Made by a program: the position numbers and the translations under genes. This document shows, piece by piece, positions 18,097 through 26,654 of a stretch of DNA of 64,000 nucleotides. The notes beneath the pieces are model-generated. The model searched no databases. It was not told where the DNA came from and saw only the letters and a list, made by a program, of their open reading frames with translations. How positions within the stretch are numbered: position 1 is the first letter of the stretch; each line of letters starts with the position of its first letter. Origin of the DNA: Clostridium sp. 1001271st1 H5 (GTDB lineage Bacteria; Bacillota; Clostridia; Lachnospirales; Lachnospiraceae); NCBI RefSeq assembly GCF_005845215.1, contig NZ_SPHO01000012.1, positions 1-64,000 on the forward strand. Reading direction: 5' to 3'.

Positions 18097-18107
18097 TATG
18101 ATATAAT
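18097..18107 (+). promoter_or_regulatory. Extended -10 promoter of the YfhO-type gene
   Basis: TATGATATAAT carries a TGn extension in front of a perfect TATAAT (18102-18107). A T-rich run ending TTTTTTCGCAG precedes it and no good -35 is present, as expected for an extended -10 promoter. The leader to the start at 18165 is about 50 bases. The same TATGnTATAAT core stands before the genes at 22078 and 23675. Confidence 0.55.
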
Positions 18108-18164
18108 ATTTACGTTAGTTATAAGTTCAATATTAAATTTATAGGAGTAATCAAATAAAATATT

Positions 18165-20678
18165 ATGAGAAAAATAAAAAGAGTGTCTCTATATTTGCTG
18201 TCGTTTGGAGTGCCAGTACTTGTATTCAGCTTAATATGGTGGTTTGGTCATATATATCCATTTGGGCCAATTAGTAATATGAAGGACGATTTAGGATATC
18301 AGTATGTAGAATTGTTTTCTTACTTAAAGCATGTGATGGATGGCGATGCAGGGTTAGGATATACTTTCACAAAAGGGTTGGGGGGAAGCTCAATTGCGCT
18401 TTTCGCATATTATTTGTCTTCGCCATTTAATATTCTCCTGCCTCTTTTTTTACAAGAAAATCTCCAAATATTTATCTTTGTTGTATCAGCATTAAAGCTG
18501 GGAATGTGCGGCCTAACCCAGACATTTTTTTTACGGAGACGTTTTCCTCAGTTGAAAAAGGAGTTAGTATTTTTACTGTCCATTTGTTTTGCCACCTCGT
18601 ACTATTGTGTGTTGCAGGTGGAAAATATAATGTGGATGGATGGGGTTTATATGCTGCCGCTCATGATGTATGGAGTGTGGAGGCTGGTTAAACAGAAAAA
18701 AGGGGGAGCACTTGCTGCCACGGTTTTTGCTGCGATTTTATTCAACTGGTACACAGCCTATATGAACTGTCTATTTGCAGTTCTCTATTTTGGATATGAG
18801 TTGCTCAAACAGGGAAAAAAGGAATGGAAAGAATATTGTATTGAATGCATTCATTTTTGTGGTGATATGATTCTTGGCGTTCTTTTAAGTGCACTATTGT
18901 TTTTTCCAAATGTTTATGCCTTAATTCAAGGGAAAGGGGGATCTACCGGGGGAAATATTTTTGCATTGCATATCAATGGAACTCCAATCAATATGATTCG
19001 GGGACTAGTAATAGGGAATGATGCAGGGAGTCGGTCACTTAGCCTTTTTTGCGGTACATTTGTTTTGGCATGGTTCACATATTCCTTGGTTTCCATGTAC
19101 AAAAGGTCTGGGCGCGATTTTAAATTGTCTTTGCTTTTTGTGGGAATTATGGCAGCGTCTCTTCTTATTAAACCATTAGAGAATATTTGGAATGGCTTTC
19201 GCTGTGCATATAGTGATATGTATCGCTTTTCGTATCTGCAGACATGGCTTTTTATTTATTTGGCGGCAATCGGTTTGGCAGAGACAAATTCATATGTATC
19301 AAGACGTATTTTAATCTTTATTTGGTCAGTATATACTGCTCTGTGGATAATACTAGACTTTATATCACCCTTTAAAAAACAAATGCTCTATATGACCATT
19401 TTTTCTATGGCAATAGTGTCTTTGTTTTCTCCCTGGCTCTTGCATCCTAAGAATATAAAACGTAAAGCGGGATTTATTGCGATACTAATATTTACATTGA
19501 GTGAATTATGCATGAATGGGTTTGCGCTATGTAAAGCATATAACTGGGGGGACTATATAAAATTTCGGGATTATGTAATAGCTCAGAGACAATTGGTAGA
19601 TATAGTGAAGTGTACAGATGAATCTCCATTTTATAGAATAGAGCAGACATTAAACAGGGGATTTGACAAGAACAAAAGCTCAGCATTTTTTTTGGAGAAT
19701 ATGAGCTTTAATTATAATGGATTTTCCCATTATAGTTCAGCTTTTAATGAAAAACTTAGATTGTTTAGTGAATTATTGGGATATGGCAAGAATGATACTG
19801 TGAGTTTATACCAGGAACCAATTCTGCCATCTGACAGTTTATTAGGAATCAAGTATGTGTTTGCTGACAATGATTATCCAGGGCTGGTGCAGAAATCAGA
19901 CGTCGAAATTAATGGGAAAAGTATATACGAAAATCCTTATGTGCTTCCTTTGGGATTTTGGGCATCGCAGGACAGCAAGAAGATGATATCTGAATCTAAT
20001 CATTTTCAGTTTCAGAATGAAATATATTCAAATATACTGGGTGAAAAGGTGGAAATATTTAAACCTGCGCCATATCGTATGATATCCCATACATCAGACG
20101 AAATTTCATATGAAATTAATTTGGAGCCTGGGCACATTCTTTACGGATATGCAGATTCAGAAGTTCAGAATTTGAAGGTATTTATTGATAATGAGTACCG
20201 CTGCGATTATGAAGGATGGCTGACTTATAAAGTATTTAGTGTTGGTCAGAATCCGGGAAATCACACAGTTAGGTTTGAAAAATTTCATGGATTATCAGAG
20301 CAGATTCATCCTCAATTTTATCAGTTGGATTTAGAACTTTTTTATAAGGTGATAGAAAGCATAAGGTCCAATTCCGTGAAGATTAATACAATAGAAGAGG
20401 GGTATGTTGAAGCTGAAATTGTGTCGCCAAAGGCTGGCTTTACAATGTTGACAATTCCAATGGAAAAAGGATGGAGCGCCAGAGTAAATGGAGAAAAGGT
20501 TGATTTAGAAGAGGGAGCTAATGCTTTGATGCTTGTACCGGTTAATACCGGAAAAAATCATATCGAAATAGACTATCAGGTTCCGTATTTTAAGATAGGG
20601 ATTATTATATCCATTGGTACAATGCTTTGCGTGGGTGCGTATTATCTATATTTTAGGAAAGGTTTAATGAATAAATGA
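18165..20678 (+). CDS. YfhO-family membrane protein
   Basis: An 837-residue protein with about 12-13 membrane spans in the first 450 residues, a large extracytoplasmic domain (about 470-800) and a final span near the C-terminus. The start (WWFGHIYPFGPISNMKDDLG, GAGLGYTF-like TKGLGGS) and the order of segments fit the YfhO family (PF09586). Known members glycosylate lipoteichoic acid or other envelope polymers on the outer face, using a polyprenyl-linked sugar. The late segment IPMEKGWSARVNGEKVDL is also typical. It is monocistronic, with its own promoter and terminator, and probably decorates a surface polymer. Confidence 0.85.
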   Translation: MRKIKRVSLYLLSFGVPVLVFSLIWWFGHIYPFGPISNMKDDLGYQYVELFSYLKHVMDGDAGLGYTFTKGLGGSSIALFAYYLSSPFNILLPLFLQENLQIFIFVVSALKLGMCGLTQTFFLRRRFPQLKKELVFLLSICFATSYYCVLQVENIMWMDGVYMLPLMMYGVWRLVKQKKGGALAATVFAAILFNWYTAYMNCLFAVLYFGYELLKQGKKEWKEYCIECIHFCGDMILGVLLSALLFFPNVYALIQGKGGSTGGNIFALHINGTPINMIRGLVIGNDAGSRSLSLFCGTFVLAWFTYSLVSMYKRSGRDFKLSLLFVGIMAASLLIKPLENIWNGFRCAYSDMYRFSYLQTWLFIYLAAIGLAETNSYVSRRILIFIWSVYTALWIILDFISPFKKQMLYMTIFSMAIVSLFSPWLLHPKNIKRKAGFIAILIFTLSELCMNGFALCKAYNWGDYIKFRDYVIAQRQLVDIVKCTDESPFYRIEQTLNRGFDKNKSSAFFLENMSFNYNGFSHYSSAFNEKLRLFSELLGYGKNDTVSLYQEPILPSDSLLGIKYVFADNDYPGLVQKSDVEINGKSIYENPYVLPLGFWASQDSKKMISESNHFQFQNEIYSNILGEKVEIFKPAPYRMISHTSDEISYEINLEPGHILYGYADSEVQNLKVFIDNEYRCDYEGWLTYKVFSVGQNPGNHTVRFEKFHGLSEQIHPQFYQLDLELFYKVIESIRSNSVKINTIEEGYVEAEIVSPKAGFTMLTIPMEKGWSARVNGEKVDLEEGANALMLVPVNTGKNHIEIDYQVPYFKIGIIISIGTMLCVGAYYLYFRKGLMNK

Positions 20679-20734
20679 TTTTATGCAATGAAAATAGGAT
20701 AATTGATGTGGAGATGAGCGCTTGACAAAAATAG

Positions 20735-20779
20735 AAGTCAGGGAAAGAATCCTATTTTGGAGGCTTTCCTTGACTTTTT
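20735..20779 (+). terminator. Terminator after the YfhO-type gene
   Basis: AAGTCAGGGAAAG and CTTTCCTTGACTT pair as a long stem with a short AT-rich loop and end in TTTTT on the plus strand. It lies about 57 bases after the stop codon and also separates the gene from the convergent polymerase-like gene. Confidence 0.7.
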
Positions 20780-20818
20780 GGATGTGTATTCAAACTTTTT
20801 CGGACAGTACCTTATGAC

Positions 20819-22051
20819 TTATTGACAATTGCCATACCATTCCTTGGACGAACTATAGCTGCCGCAACATTCCAAGGGTTTAGGAGACAATCGGGCGCAA
20901 CTACTAAAAAGAGCTAGGGCAAAAGGGTTGTACTCAAGTTCAAGCAGATGATGTGCAACAACACAGTTTAAGGCGATTAAGGCCACTGCATATAAAAAGT
21001 AAAGGTCATGCCTGTTTTTGATACAACAGAGAACATATGTGATTAGAACTATAAATACGGTTATAATGCCATATCTCAAAAGGATATGGATATAAGAGCA
21101 GTCTACGAAATTGTATTCTTGTGGCCAGGTAAGCCCGCCTCCGGCTCCAATCATATCAATTGTCTGGCCAAATGGGCGAATTCCATAAGTTACTATGCCA
21201 GACCGTCCAATCCTTAATCGGTTGGAAAGCAATTGGTTGATTACTGCTAGTACAGAGATACTTTCTGTGTATAATATAGTAAGTACAAATGAGGCTGCTG
21301 CCAGAATCGGCATAAAAACCGGGCTTATTGTTTTCCAAAAATATATCCAGGATTGTTTGAAATTTCTGGGTATATGTTGTGAATGAATTATAAACGGTCC
21401 GTTTACAAATAACAGGACTGTAAGTAGTATGGATATAGAGTCTAAACGGGCATTACAAAAACGATAGATTAAATAGGCGGTTATAATAGTCACTATATGG
21501 TGATGATAATTCAGATGTTCAGCCCCCAGGTAGTACGCAGTTACTATCAAAAAGAAAATGTGGGAGGCAAAATCGGTTGTATAGACAATGCCAAAGGACT
21601 GCCGTATTCCGCGATCTTCAGCAATGTATTTGTAGTTATCAATAATACCTAAAAGGGATGATGCAAAAGCCAGGAATACAACTGCACCCACTATAAGCAA
21701 ATAAACTTTTAAAATTTTTTTAAAAGAAATGTGCCTGCTTCCTATGATAGGAAGAATCCAGAAAACGATATTAAGGTATCCAGTATAGTAAAGTACACAC
21801 ACAGAACATAATATCATTATGAATATAAATAAAAGGGGCTTGATAGTATAACCGTCATACAGTATAACTTTCAGACCTATAAAAATAATTGGAAGCAAAA
21901 GGCACAATTTGCTGATGATGCCTGGAAGGGGAAATGTGGTAGTTGCCCAGACACCCCTTCCAAGATATAGAATATAACCAGTAAAAAACAGAATTTCCCC
22001 CATATGAAAGTCATGGTTATAGTTTCGATAATTGTTTTTAAGTGTCTGCAT
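20819..22051 (-). CDS. Polymerase-like polytopic membrane protein
   Basis: A 410-residue protein with about 10-12 hydrophobic segments and a periplasmic-side loop near residues 275-320 (RLRIGRSGIVTYGIRPFGQT). This resembles the oligosaccharide repeat-unit polymerases that accompany Wzz proteins in Gram-positive glycan loci. It directly follows a Wzz-type gene, which supports the role. ATG 22051 is chosen because TTTGGAG lies 7 bases upstream; an earlier frame start at 22093 would overlap the previous gene and has no ribosome site. It is the second polymerase-like gene in the window. Confidence 0.65.
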   Translation of the reverse strand: MQTLKNNYRNYNHDFHMGEILFFTGYILYLGRGVWATTTFPLPGIISKLCLLLPIIFIGLKVILYDGYTIKPLLFIFIMILCSVCVLYYTGYLNIVFWILPIIGSRHISFKKILKVYLLIVGAVVFLAFASSLLGIIDNYKYIAEDRGIRQSFGIVYTTDFASHIFFLIVTAYYLGAEHLNYHHHIVTIITAYLIYRFCNARLDSISILLTVLLFVNGPFIIHSQHIPRNFKQSWIYFWKTISPVFMPILAAASFVLTILYTESISVLAVINQLLSNRLRIGRSGIVTYGIRPFGQTIDMIGAGGGLTWPQEYNFVDCSYIHILLRYGIITVFIVLITYVLCCIKNRHDLYFLYAVALIALNCVVAHHLLELEYNPFALALFSSCARLSPKPLECCGSYSSSKEWYGNCQ

Positions 22052-22077
22052 AATTAATCTCCAAATAGAATGCATTA

Positions 22078-23370
22078 TTAAACGATAATACATCCTAATA
22101 TATCTATTTTGAAACTACGGCATAGGTTGAGTTGCTGTTCTAACTGTGGATACGTATCTTTTCCAACCTTGATAAATAGGATACAATTCTTTATAGATAT
22201 CATTTGCTGCAGTTCGTCAGCATCCTCAAATGTATTATAACCTTCCACGGTGGGAATGCCTGCCTGCTCAGTTAGTGTCTTATAATCATTAACTGCTTCT
22301 CGAACTCTTGGCTGCTCAGAGAGTGCGTTTAAGAAAAGAGAAGATAATTGATGTTGCTGAAGAAGCAGTTTTATATCAATCAGGCTTCTATCAAGAGAAT
22401 GGATATAGGTATCCGGCATCAAGCCAATGTTCAAAACAGGAACGTTATAGTTTTCTATATCTTTTGCAGACCGTATGCGGTTTCCCAGTATATACTGGAG
22501 CATAAAGCATATGCATGGAAGGATGATACCAAAGAGAAATCCGGATATTGCATATTTTATTATATTGGCAGCTTTATTTACCGAGGTATCGGGAAGGGAT
22601 TGAGGCTTGCTCTTTTCTATATAGGCGCTTTTTGCATTCTTCTGGGAAATTAATTTGTTATTTAAGTCCGAGCGGTTTGTTATATAATTTTTCAGATTGT
22701 TTCGGGTGCTGTTCTGTGTATTGGCTACACTAATATCTGATTTGATATAGTATGAACTGTCTATTTCGGACAGGGAAAAAGTACCTTGAACAGAAGCAAT
22801 CGTGGCAACCTGATTTTGCAGCCTTGTTTTTATGATATCAAGAATCCTTTTTGCGTCATCGGCGTTATAATGAATTAATGATATGTTTAAGACATTGCCG
22901 TTTGTAGAACAGGATATAATTTCTTTCCAATATTCTGTATTTAAATTGGTAAATTCTTCGGATAATGCTTCTTTTAATCCACCCTCATTCACATATAGAG
23001 TTAAAGCGCTTAGTATATTATCTATCTCTCCATCCGACTGAATGCCATATTGTACAGAGGCTGTCTGGATGTTTTGAGAATCAATTTTCATATAGATTGA
23101 ATTATCTATATATGTCTGCAGCGAATCAATCTGCTGGTTGGTTAGGGAAAGACTGTCTTCTATATCTGCAATCATTGAATCATATTCAGCCAAACGCTCG
23201 TTATACTTGTCTACCTCGTCCAGTTGCTGTTTATTGAGACTTAATTTAGGAACGGCTTTTCTATATCCTAGGATTGCAAAGAGCATAGTGCAAGCCAAAA
23301 CAAAAATACCAATGATTATTCTCTTTTTGTATAAGTCCTCTATTAAGTTACTAAAATAAACTGATTTCAT
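22078..23370 (-). CDS. Wzz-type chain-length protein with degenerate kinase-like tail
   Basis: A 430-residue protein with a membrane span at about 18-36, a coiled-coil extracytoplasmic region (LDEVDKYNERLAEYDSMIAD and following heptads) and a second span at about 268-292. This is the Wzz/CpsC topology that sets polymer length. The cytoplasmic C-terminus (about 300-430) follows the bacterial tyrosine kinase fold pattern, but no Walker A (GxxGxGKS/T) is visible, so it is probably a non-catalytic remnant domain. It is divergent from the priming transferase gene and lies upstream of the polymerase-like gene. Confidence 0.75.
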   Translation of the reverse strand: MKSVYFSNLIEDLYKKRIIIGIFVLACTMLFAILGYRKAVPKLSLNKQQLDEVDKYNERLAEYDSMIADIEDSLSLTNQQIDSLQTYIDNSIYMKIDSQNIQTASVQYGIQSDGEIDNILSALTLYVNEGGLKEALSEEFTNLNTEYWKEIISCSTNGNVLNISLIHYNADDAKRILDIIKTRLQNQVATIASVQGTFSLSEIDSSYYIKSDISVANTQNSTRNNLKNYITNRSDLNNKLISQKNAKSAYIEKSKPQSLPDTSVNKAANIIKYAISGFLFGIILPCICFMLQYILGNRIRSAKDIENYNVPVLNIGLMPDTYIHSLDRSLIDIKLLLQQHQLSSLFLNALSEQPRVREAVNDYKTLTEQAGIPTVEGYNTFEDADELQQMISIKNCILFIKVGKDTYPQLEQQLNLCRSFKIDILGCIIV

Positions 23371-23422
23371 AATGCGGCCTTTGCTCCTTTTATATTTTAT
23401 TGTACTATCGATTCTAGGCGCT

Positions 23423-23433
23423 ATTATATCATA
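23423..23433 (-). promoter_or_regulatory. Extended -10 promoter of the Wzz-type gene
   Basis: Read on the minus strand, TATGATATAAT ends at 23423. It is identical over these 11 bases to the promoter element before the YfhO-type gene. It lies about 53 bases upstream of the start codon at 23370. Confidence 0.5.
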
Positions 23434-23595
23434 GTTTAGGCTGATTTACTTGATTTTTTCCATAATTTTTAGTATTCTTGAGTACAGCAATTATAACCGT
23501 AAATTTTGCGCCATATATAGTTTTTACATTTTTTCGCTTTTTTAGCAGAGAAAAAAACTAAAATTAAGCGAATAGTAAGGCCTTTTTGCATTGAA

Positions 23596-23606
23596 TATGC
23601 TATAAT
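23596..23606 (+). promoter_or_regulatory. Extended -10 promoter of the priming transferase gene
   Basis: TATGCTATAAT, with TGn directly before TATAAT at 23601-23606, follows a TTTTTGCATTG segment. Downstream the bases GTTCACGTT resemble the ATTTACGTT after the YfhO promoter. It lies about 70 bases before the start at 23675. Confidence 0.5.
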
Positions 23607-23674
23607 GTTCACGTTGACAGCAAATCATAAAGGTGAATAGATTGTAATAGGACGTACATGGGGAGCGAAGGATA

Positions 23675-25093
23675 ATGTACCAGAAAAGAAAAAGCATTGA
23701 AACGATGCTGATATGGACGTTGGATATTGTTTGCATACTATGCAGCTGCGCGGCGGCATTCTGGATTCGTTTTGAACGGTTTTATGGAGCTATAAGTCAC
23801 TGGGACCAAATTTGGCAAATTGCTTTTATGATTTTTATCTATATAATGATTAATGTGTTTGTGGATTTTAATCACCATTTTTTTAGAAGAGGTCCTTTTG
23901 AAGAATTAGTAAGTGTTGTTCAGATGGAAGTGGTTTTTGCAATCTGCTGGGTGGTGCTTCTGTTTATCCTTCATAGAACAGAAGACTTGTCAAGACTTGT
24001 ATTTGGCTATTTTATTGTTATTAACCTAATTCTTACTTATGGGGTGCGTATAGGTTTTAAACAGTATATGGTGCAGATTTATAAATATGGCAGATATAGT
24101 AGCCGCATGCTCCTGGTTACAGATTCGCGGAGGGCAGCAGATGTCATTGGTAACCTAATTGAGTATAAGGAATGGAATCGTATTTTGAAAGGGATTGTAT
24201 TTCTTGATAAAGAGGTGGATGGAGAATTATTTATGGGATATCCCATTGTGGCTTCCCGGAATTCATTGTTAAATTATGTTATACACAATGATATAGATGA
24301 GGTATTTATAACACATACAGAGATGCTTCCTATTTCTGTTTTAAAAGACTGGGTTTCAGATATGGAACAAATGGGAATTATTGTGGATGTAAATATTGAT
24401 GCGTTTGATTTGCTGAACCGGGGCAATAAGGTACTGAATCGTGTGGGAAAGTATGCAGTTGTTACATTTGCCAGGAACATCATTTCTGCCAGAGGCCTGG
24501 TAATGAAACGCCTGTTGGATATAGTTGGAAGTCTGGTTGGGATGATTATACTTGGGATTGTTACTGTTATTGTAGCCCCGGCCATAAAACTGGAGTCACC
24601 AGGACCGGTCTTTTTTGGTCAGACGAGAATTGGAAAAAACGGTCGTAGATTTACCTTTTACAAATTCAGGTCTATGTATCAGGATGCAGAACAGAGAAAA
24701 AAGGAGCTTATGGAGCAAAATGAGGTCCAGGGCTTGATGTTTAAGATGGAGAATGACCCAAGGATTACAAAAGTAGGAAGGTTTATAAGAAAGACAAGTA
24801 TTGATGAATTACCACAGTTCTGGAATGTTTTAAAAGGGGATATGAGTTTGGTTGGGACAAGGCCGCCCACAGTGGATGAGTTTGAGCGCTATGAGGCAAA
24901 GCATAAGTGCAGACTGAGTATGACTCCGGGTCTGACTGGTTTATGGCAGATTAGTGGAAGAAGTGATATAAAGGATTTTGATGAAGTAGTTCAGCTGGAT
25001 ATGCAGTATATTGATGACTGGAGTATCTTGAAGGATATCAAAATCTTGCTTTTGACAATTGGTGTTGTTTTAACGGGAAAAGGATCAAGATAA
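23675..25093 (+). CDS. Undecaprenyl-phosphate sugar phosphotransferase (priming transferase)
   Basis: A 472-residue WbaP/CpsE-type protein. Four hydrophobic spans lie in residues 10-130, a CoA-binding-like Rossmann region at about 145-260 (RMLLVTDSRRAADVIGNL), then a fifth span and the catalytic domain from about 275: KRLLDIVGSLVGM, SPGPVFFGQTRIGKNG, FYKFRSMYQDAE, KTSIDELPQFWNVLKGDMSL, VGTRPPT and SMTPGLTGLWQISGRS. These are the standard motifs of bacterial sugar transferases. It moves a sugar-1-phosphate from a nucleotide sugar to undecaprenyl phosphate, starting each repeat unit. It is co-transcribed with the downstream Wzz gene. Confidence 0.92.
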   Translation: MYQKRKSIETMLIWTLDIVCILCSCAAAFWIRFERFYGAISHWDQIWQIAFMIFIYIMINVFVDFNHHFFRRGPFEELVSVVQMEVVFAICWVVLLFILHRTEDLSRLVFGYFIVINLILTYGVRIGFKQYMVQIYKYGRYSSRMLLVTDSRRAADVIGNLIEYKEWNRILKGIVFLDKEVDGELFMGYPIVASRNSLLNYVIHNDIDEVFITHTEMLPISVLKDWVSDMEQMGIIVDVNIDAFDLLNRGNKVLNRVGKYAVVTFARNIISARGLVMKRLLDIVGSLVGMIILGIVTVIVAPAIKLESPGPVFFGQTRIGKNGRRFTFYKFRSMYQDAEQRKKELMEQNEVQGLMFKMENDPRITKVGRFIRKTSIDELPQFWNVLKGDMSLVGTRPPTVDEFERYEAKHKCRLSMTPGLTGLWQISGRSDIKDFDEVVQLDMQYIDDWSILKDIKILLLTIGVVLTGKGSR

Positions 25094-25110
25094 GTGATAG
25101 GAGAGAAGAG

Positions 25111-26508
25111 ATGTATACAGATAACTATGAACAAGAAATTAATTTAAAGGACTTACTTTTTTCTGTTCTGTACAGGTGGAGGATATTGTTGTTTGCTGCT
25201 GTTGCAGGCATGATACTGATAGGTGGATATAAAGCGCTAAAAGTCACAGGAGACAAGATTGCAACAGAGACAGCTGATAGTTATGAGGAAGAATTCACAC
25301 GATTTATGGAAGAAAGGGCAGCAGTTGAGAAAACGGTTCGAAATCTTAAAGCGAGTATAGATGAGCAGAATTACTATATAGCGAATGCCCCGCTTATGCA
25401 GATTAATCCATATAATGAAGTTATATCTGCAGCAGATGTGGTGGTTAAGAGCAAGGATTCTACAGAAAGCAGTATGGATAGTCTGCTTGCACTTTATAAG
25501 TCTTTTCTGCTTGGAGGAGACTATTTAGATAAGCTGGCAGATGAGAATGGATATGAAAGCCGGCACCTGAGGGAACTTCTGAGCATTACAGAAGAAAGTA
25601 TGAATTCAGATTTGTCACATGTATCGATGATGGTATCGCCTTTATATGAAAACCATCAGGAGATAAAATTATTGCATATAAAGGTAAAAGGAACTGATTC
25701 TCAGGCAACAGAAAAAATTTTAGAAGAAGTTTTAAATGAATTGGAGACACTTCATGCCTTATATAAAACAAAGCTGGGAGAACATGAGTTAGATATACAG
25801 AAGATGCCGGTGAGCGAAACGGTAGATACAGATCTTCTGGACTGGCAGCAGAAAGTGCGGAGTAATGCGGGGACATTGAAAAAAGAGCTGGAGGAATCCC
25901 AGAAAAGTCTAAATAGTCTGAAGGAACCTGTTGTATCAACGTCAGCGGAACATTCTATAAAGAGTAGTGTCAAGTACGCTATAATTGGTTTTTTCGCTGG
26001 AGGGTTTATGGCTGTATTTGCAGTGAGTGTACAGTATATATTAAATGATAAAGTAACCTCTGATAAAGAAATAAGAAACAGATTTGGATTAAAAAGTTTG
26101 GGGGCTTTCTATCAAGCACCACGCAAAAGGATGTTAGGATTTATAGACAGCTGGCTCCGCAGAATGGCAGGAGATGATAAGGTGTGGCCGGATGATGCAG
26201 TGCTGGAAATGATTACTACGAATATAGGTAACTATGCATCGGGAAAGACTCGGCTGTTCATTACAGGATTTGCATCACAGGATACTATGGATAAAGTGTG
26301 CCAACAGATTCATAAGGACTTACCGGAATTGTGCGTAGAAACAGCGCGTGATATGATTTCTAATGCATCTGTGAGAAAGGCCATTGCTGAATGTGAAGGA
26401 ATTATTTTGGTAGAAGAAAGGAATACATCAAAATATTCACTGATTGCCCAGGAGTTGGAATTAGCTTCGAATATTGGATGCGAAGTGATAGGTGTTGTGG
26501 TAAGCTAA
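25111..26508 (+). CDS. Wzz/CpsC-type chain-length protein with degenerate kinase-like domain
   Basis: A 465-residue protein opening with EQEINLKDLLFSVLYRWR, the usual Wzz start, then a membrane span at about 28-45, long coiled-coil segments to residue 285 and a second span at about 292-310. The C-terminal 150 residues have the order of a CpsD-type tyrosine kinase (LFITGFASQDTMDK replacing the P-loop strand; CEGIILVEERNTSK in place of the Walker B region) but lack the GxGK motif and any tyrosine cluster. It probably regulates chain length without kinase activity. It starts 17 bases after the priming transferase. Confidence 0.8.
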   Translation: MYTDNYEQEINLKDLLFSVLYRWRILLFAAVAGMILIGGYKALKVTGDKIATETADSYEEEFTRFMEERAAVEKTVRNLKASIDEQNYYIANAPLMQINPYNEVISAADVVVKSKDSTESSMDSLLALYKSFLLGGDYLDKLADENGYESRHLRELLSITEESMNSDLSHVSMMVSPLYENHQEIKLLHIKVKGTDSQATEKILEEVLNELETLHALYKTKLGEHELDIQKMPVSETVDTDLLDWQQKVRSNAGTLKKELEESQKSLNSLKEPVVSTSAEHSIKSSVKYAIIGFFAGGFMAVFAVSVQYILNDKVTSDKEIRNRFGLKSLGAFYQAPRKRMLGFIDSWLRRMAGDDKVWPDDAVLEMITTNIGNYASGKTRLFITGFASQDTMDKVCQQIHKDLPELCVETARDMISNASVRKAIAECEGIILVEERNTSKYSLIAQELELASNIGCEVIGVVVS

Positions 26509-26616
26509 GGGAGATGACTTGTTGGTTGTAAGCTGACAAGGAGTTTTAGAGGTTCTATCGCTGATAAATGATTAAGATAAATGGTAAATATAAGAGGCAA
26601 AACCATAATTAATGAA

Positions 26617-26648
26617 AGAGGACTCAACCCCAAACCGTTGAGTCCTCT
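26617..26648. terminator. Bidirectional terminator
   Basis: AGAGGACTCAAC and GTTGAGTCCTCT form a perfect 12-base stem with an 8-base loop. T-rich flanks on both strands allow it to end the plus-strand Wzz transcript and the convergent minus-strand gene that stops at 26655. Confidence 0.85.
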
Positions 26649-26654
26649 TCCTTT

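Larger units (their letters stand above)
23371..23674. other. Divergent promoter region
   Basis: These 304 bases separate the minus-strand Wzz-type gene from the plus-strand priming transferase gene. Besides an extended -10 element for each direction (listed separately), the stretch is AT-rich with runs of T around 23520-23545. No coding frame or RNA was recognised. Confidence 0.5.
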
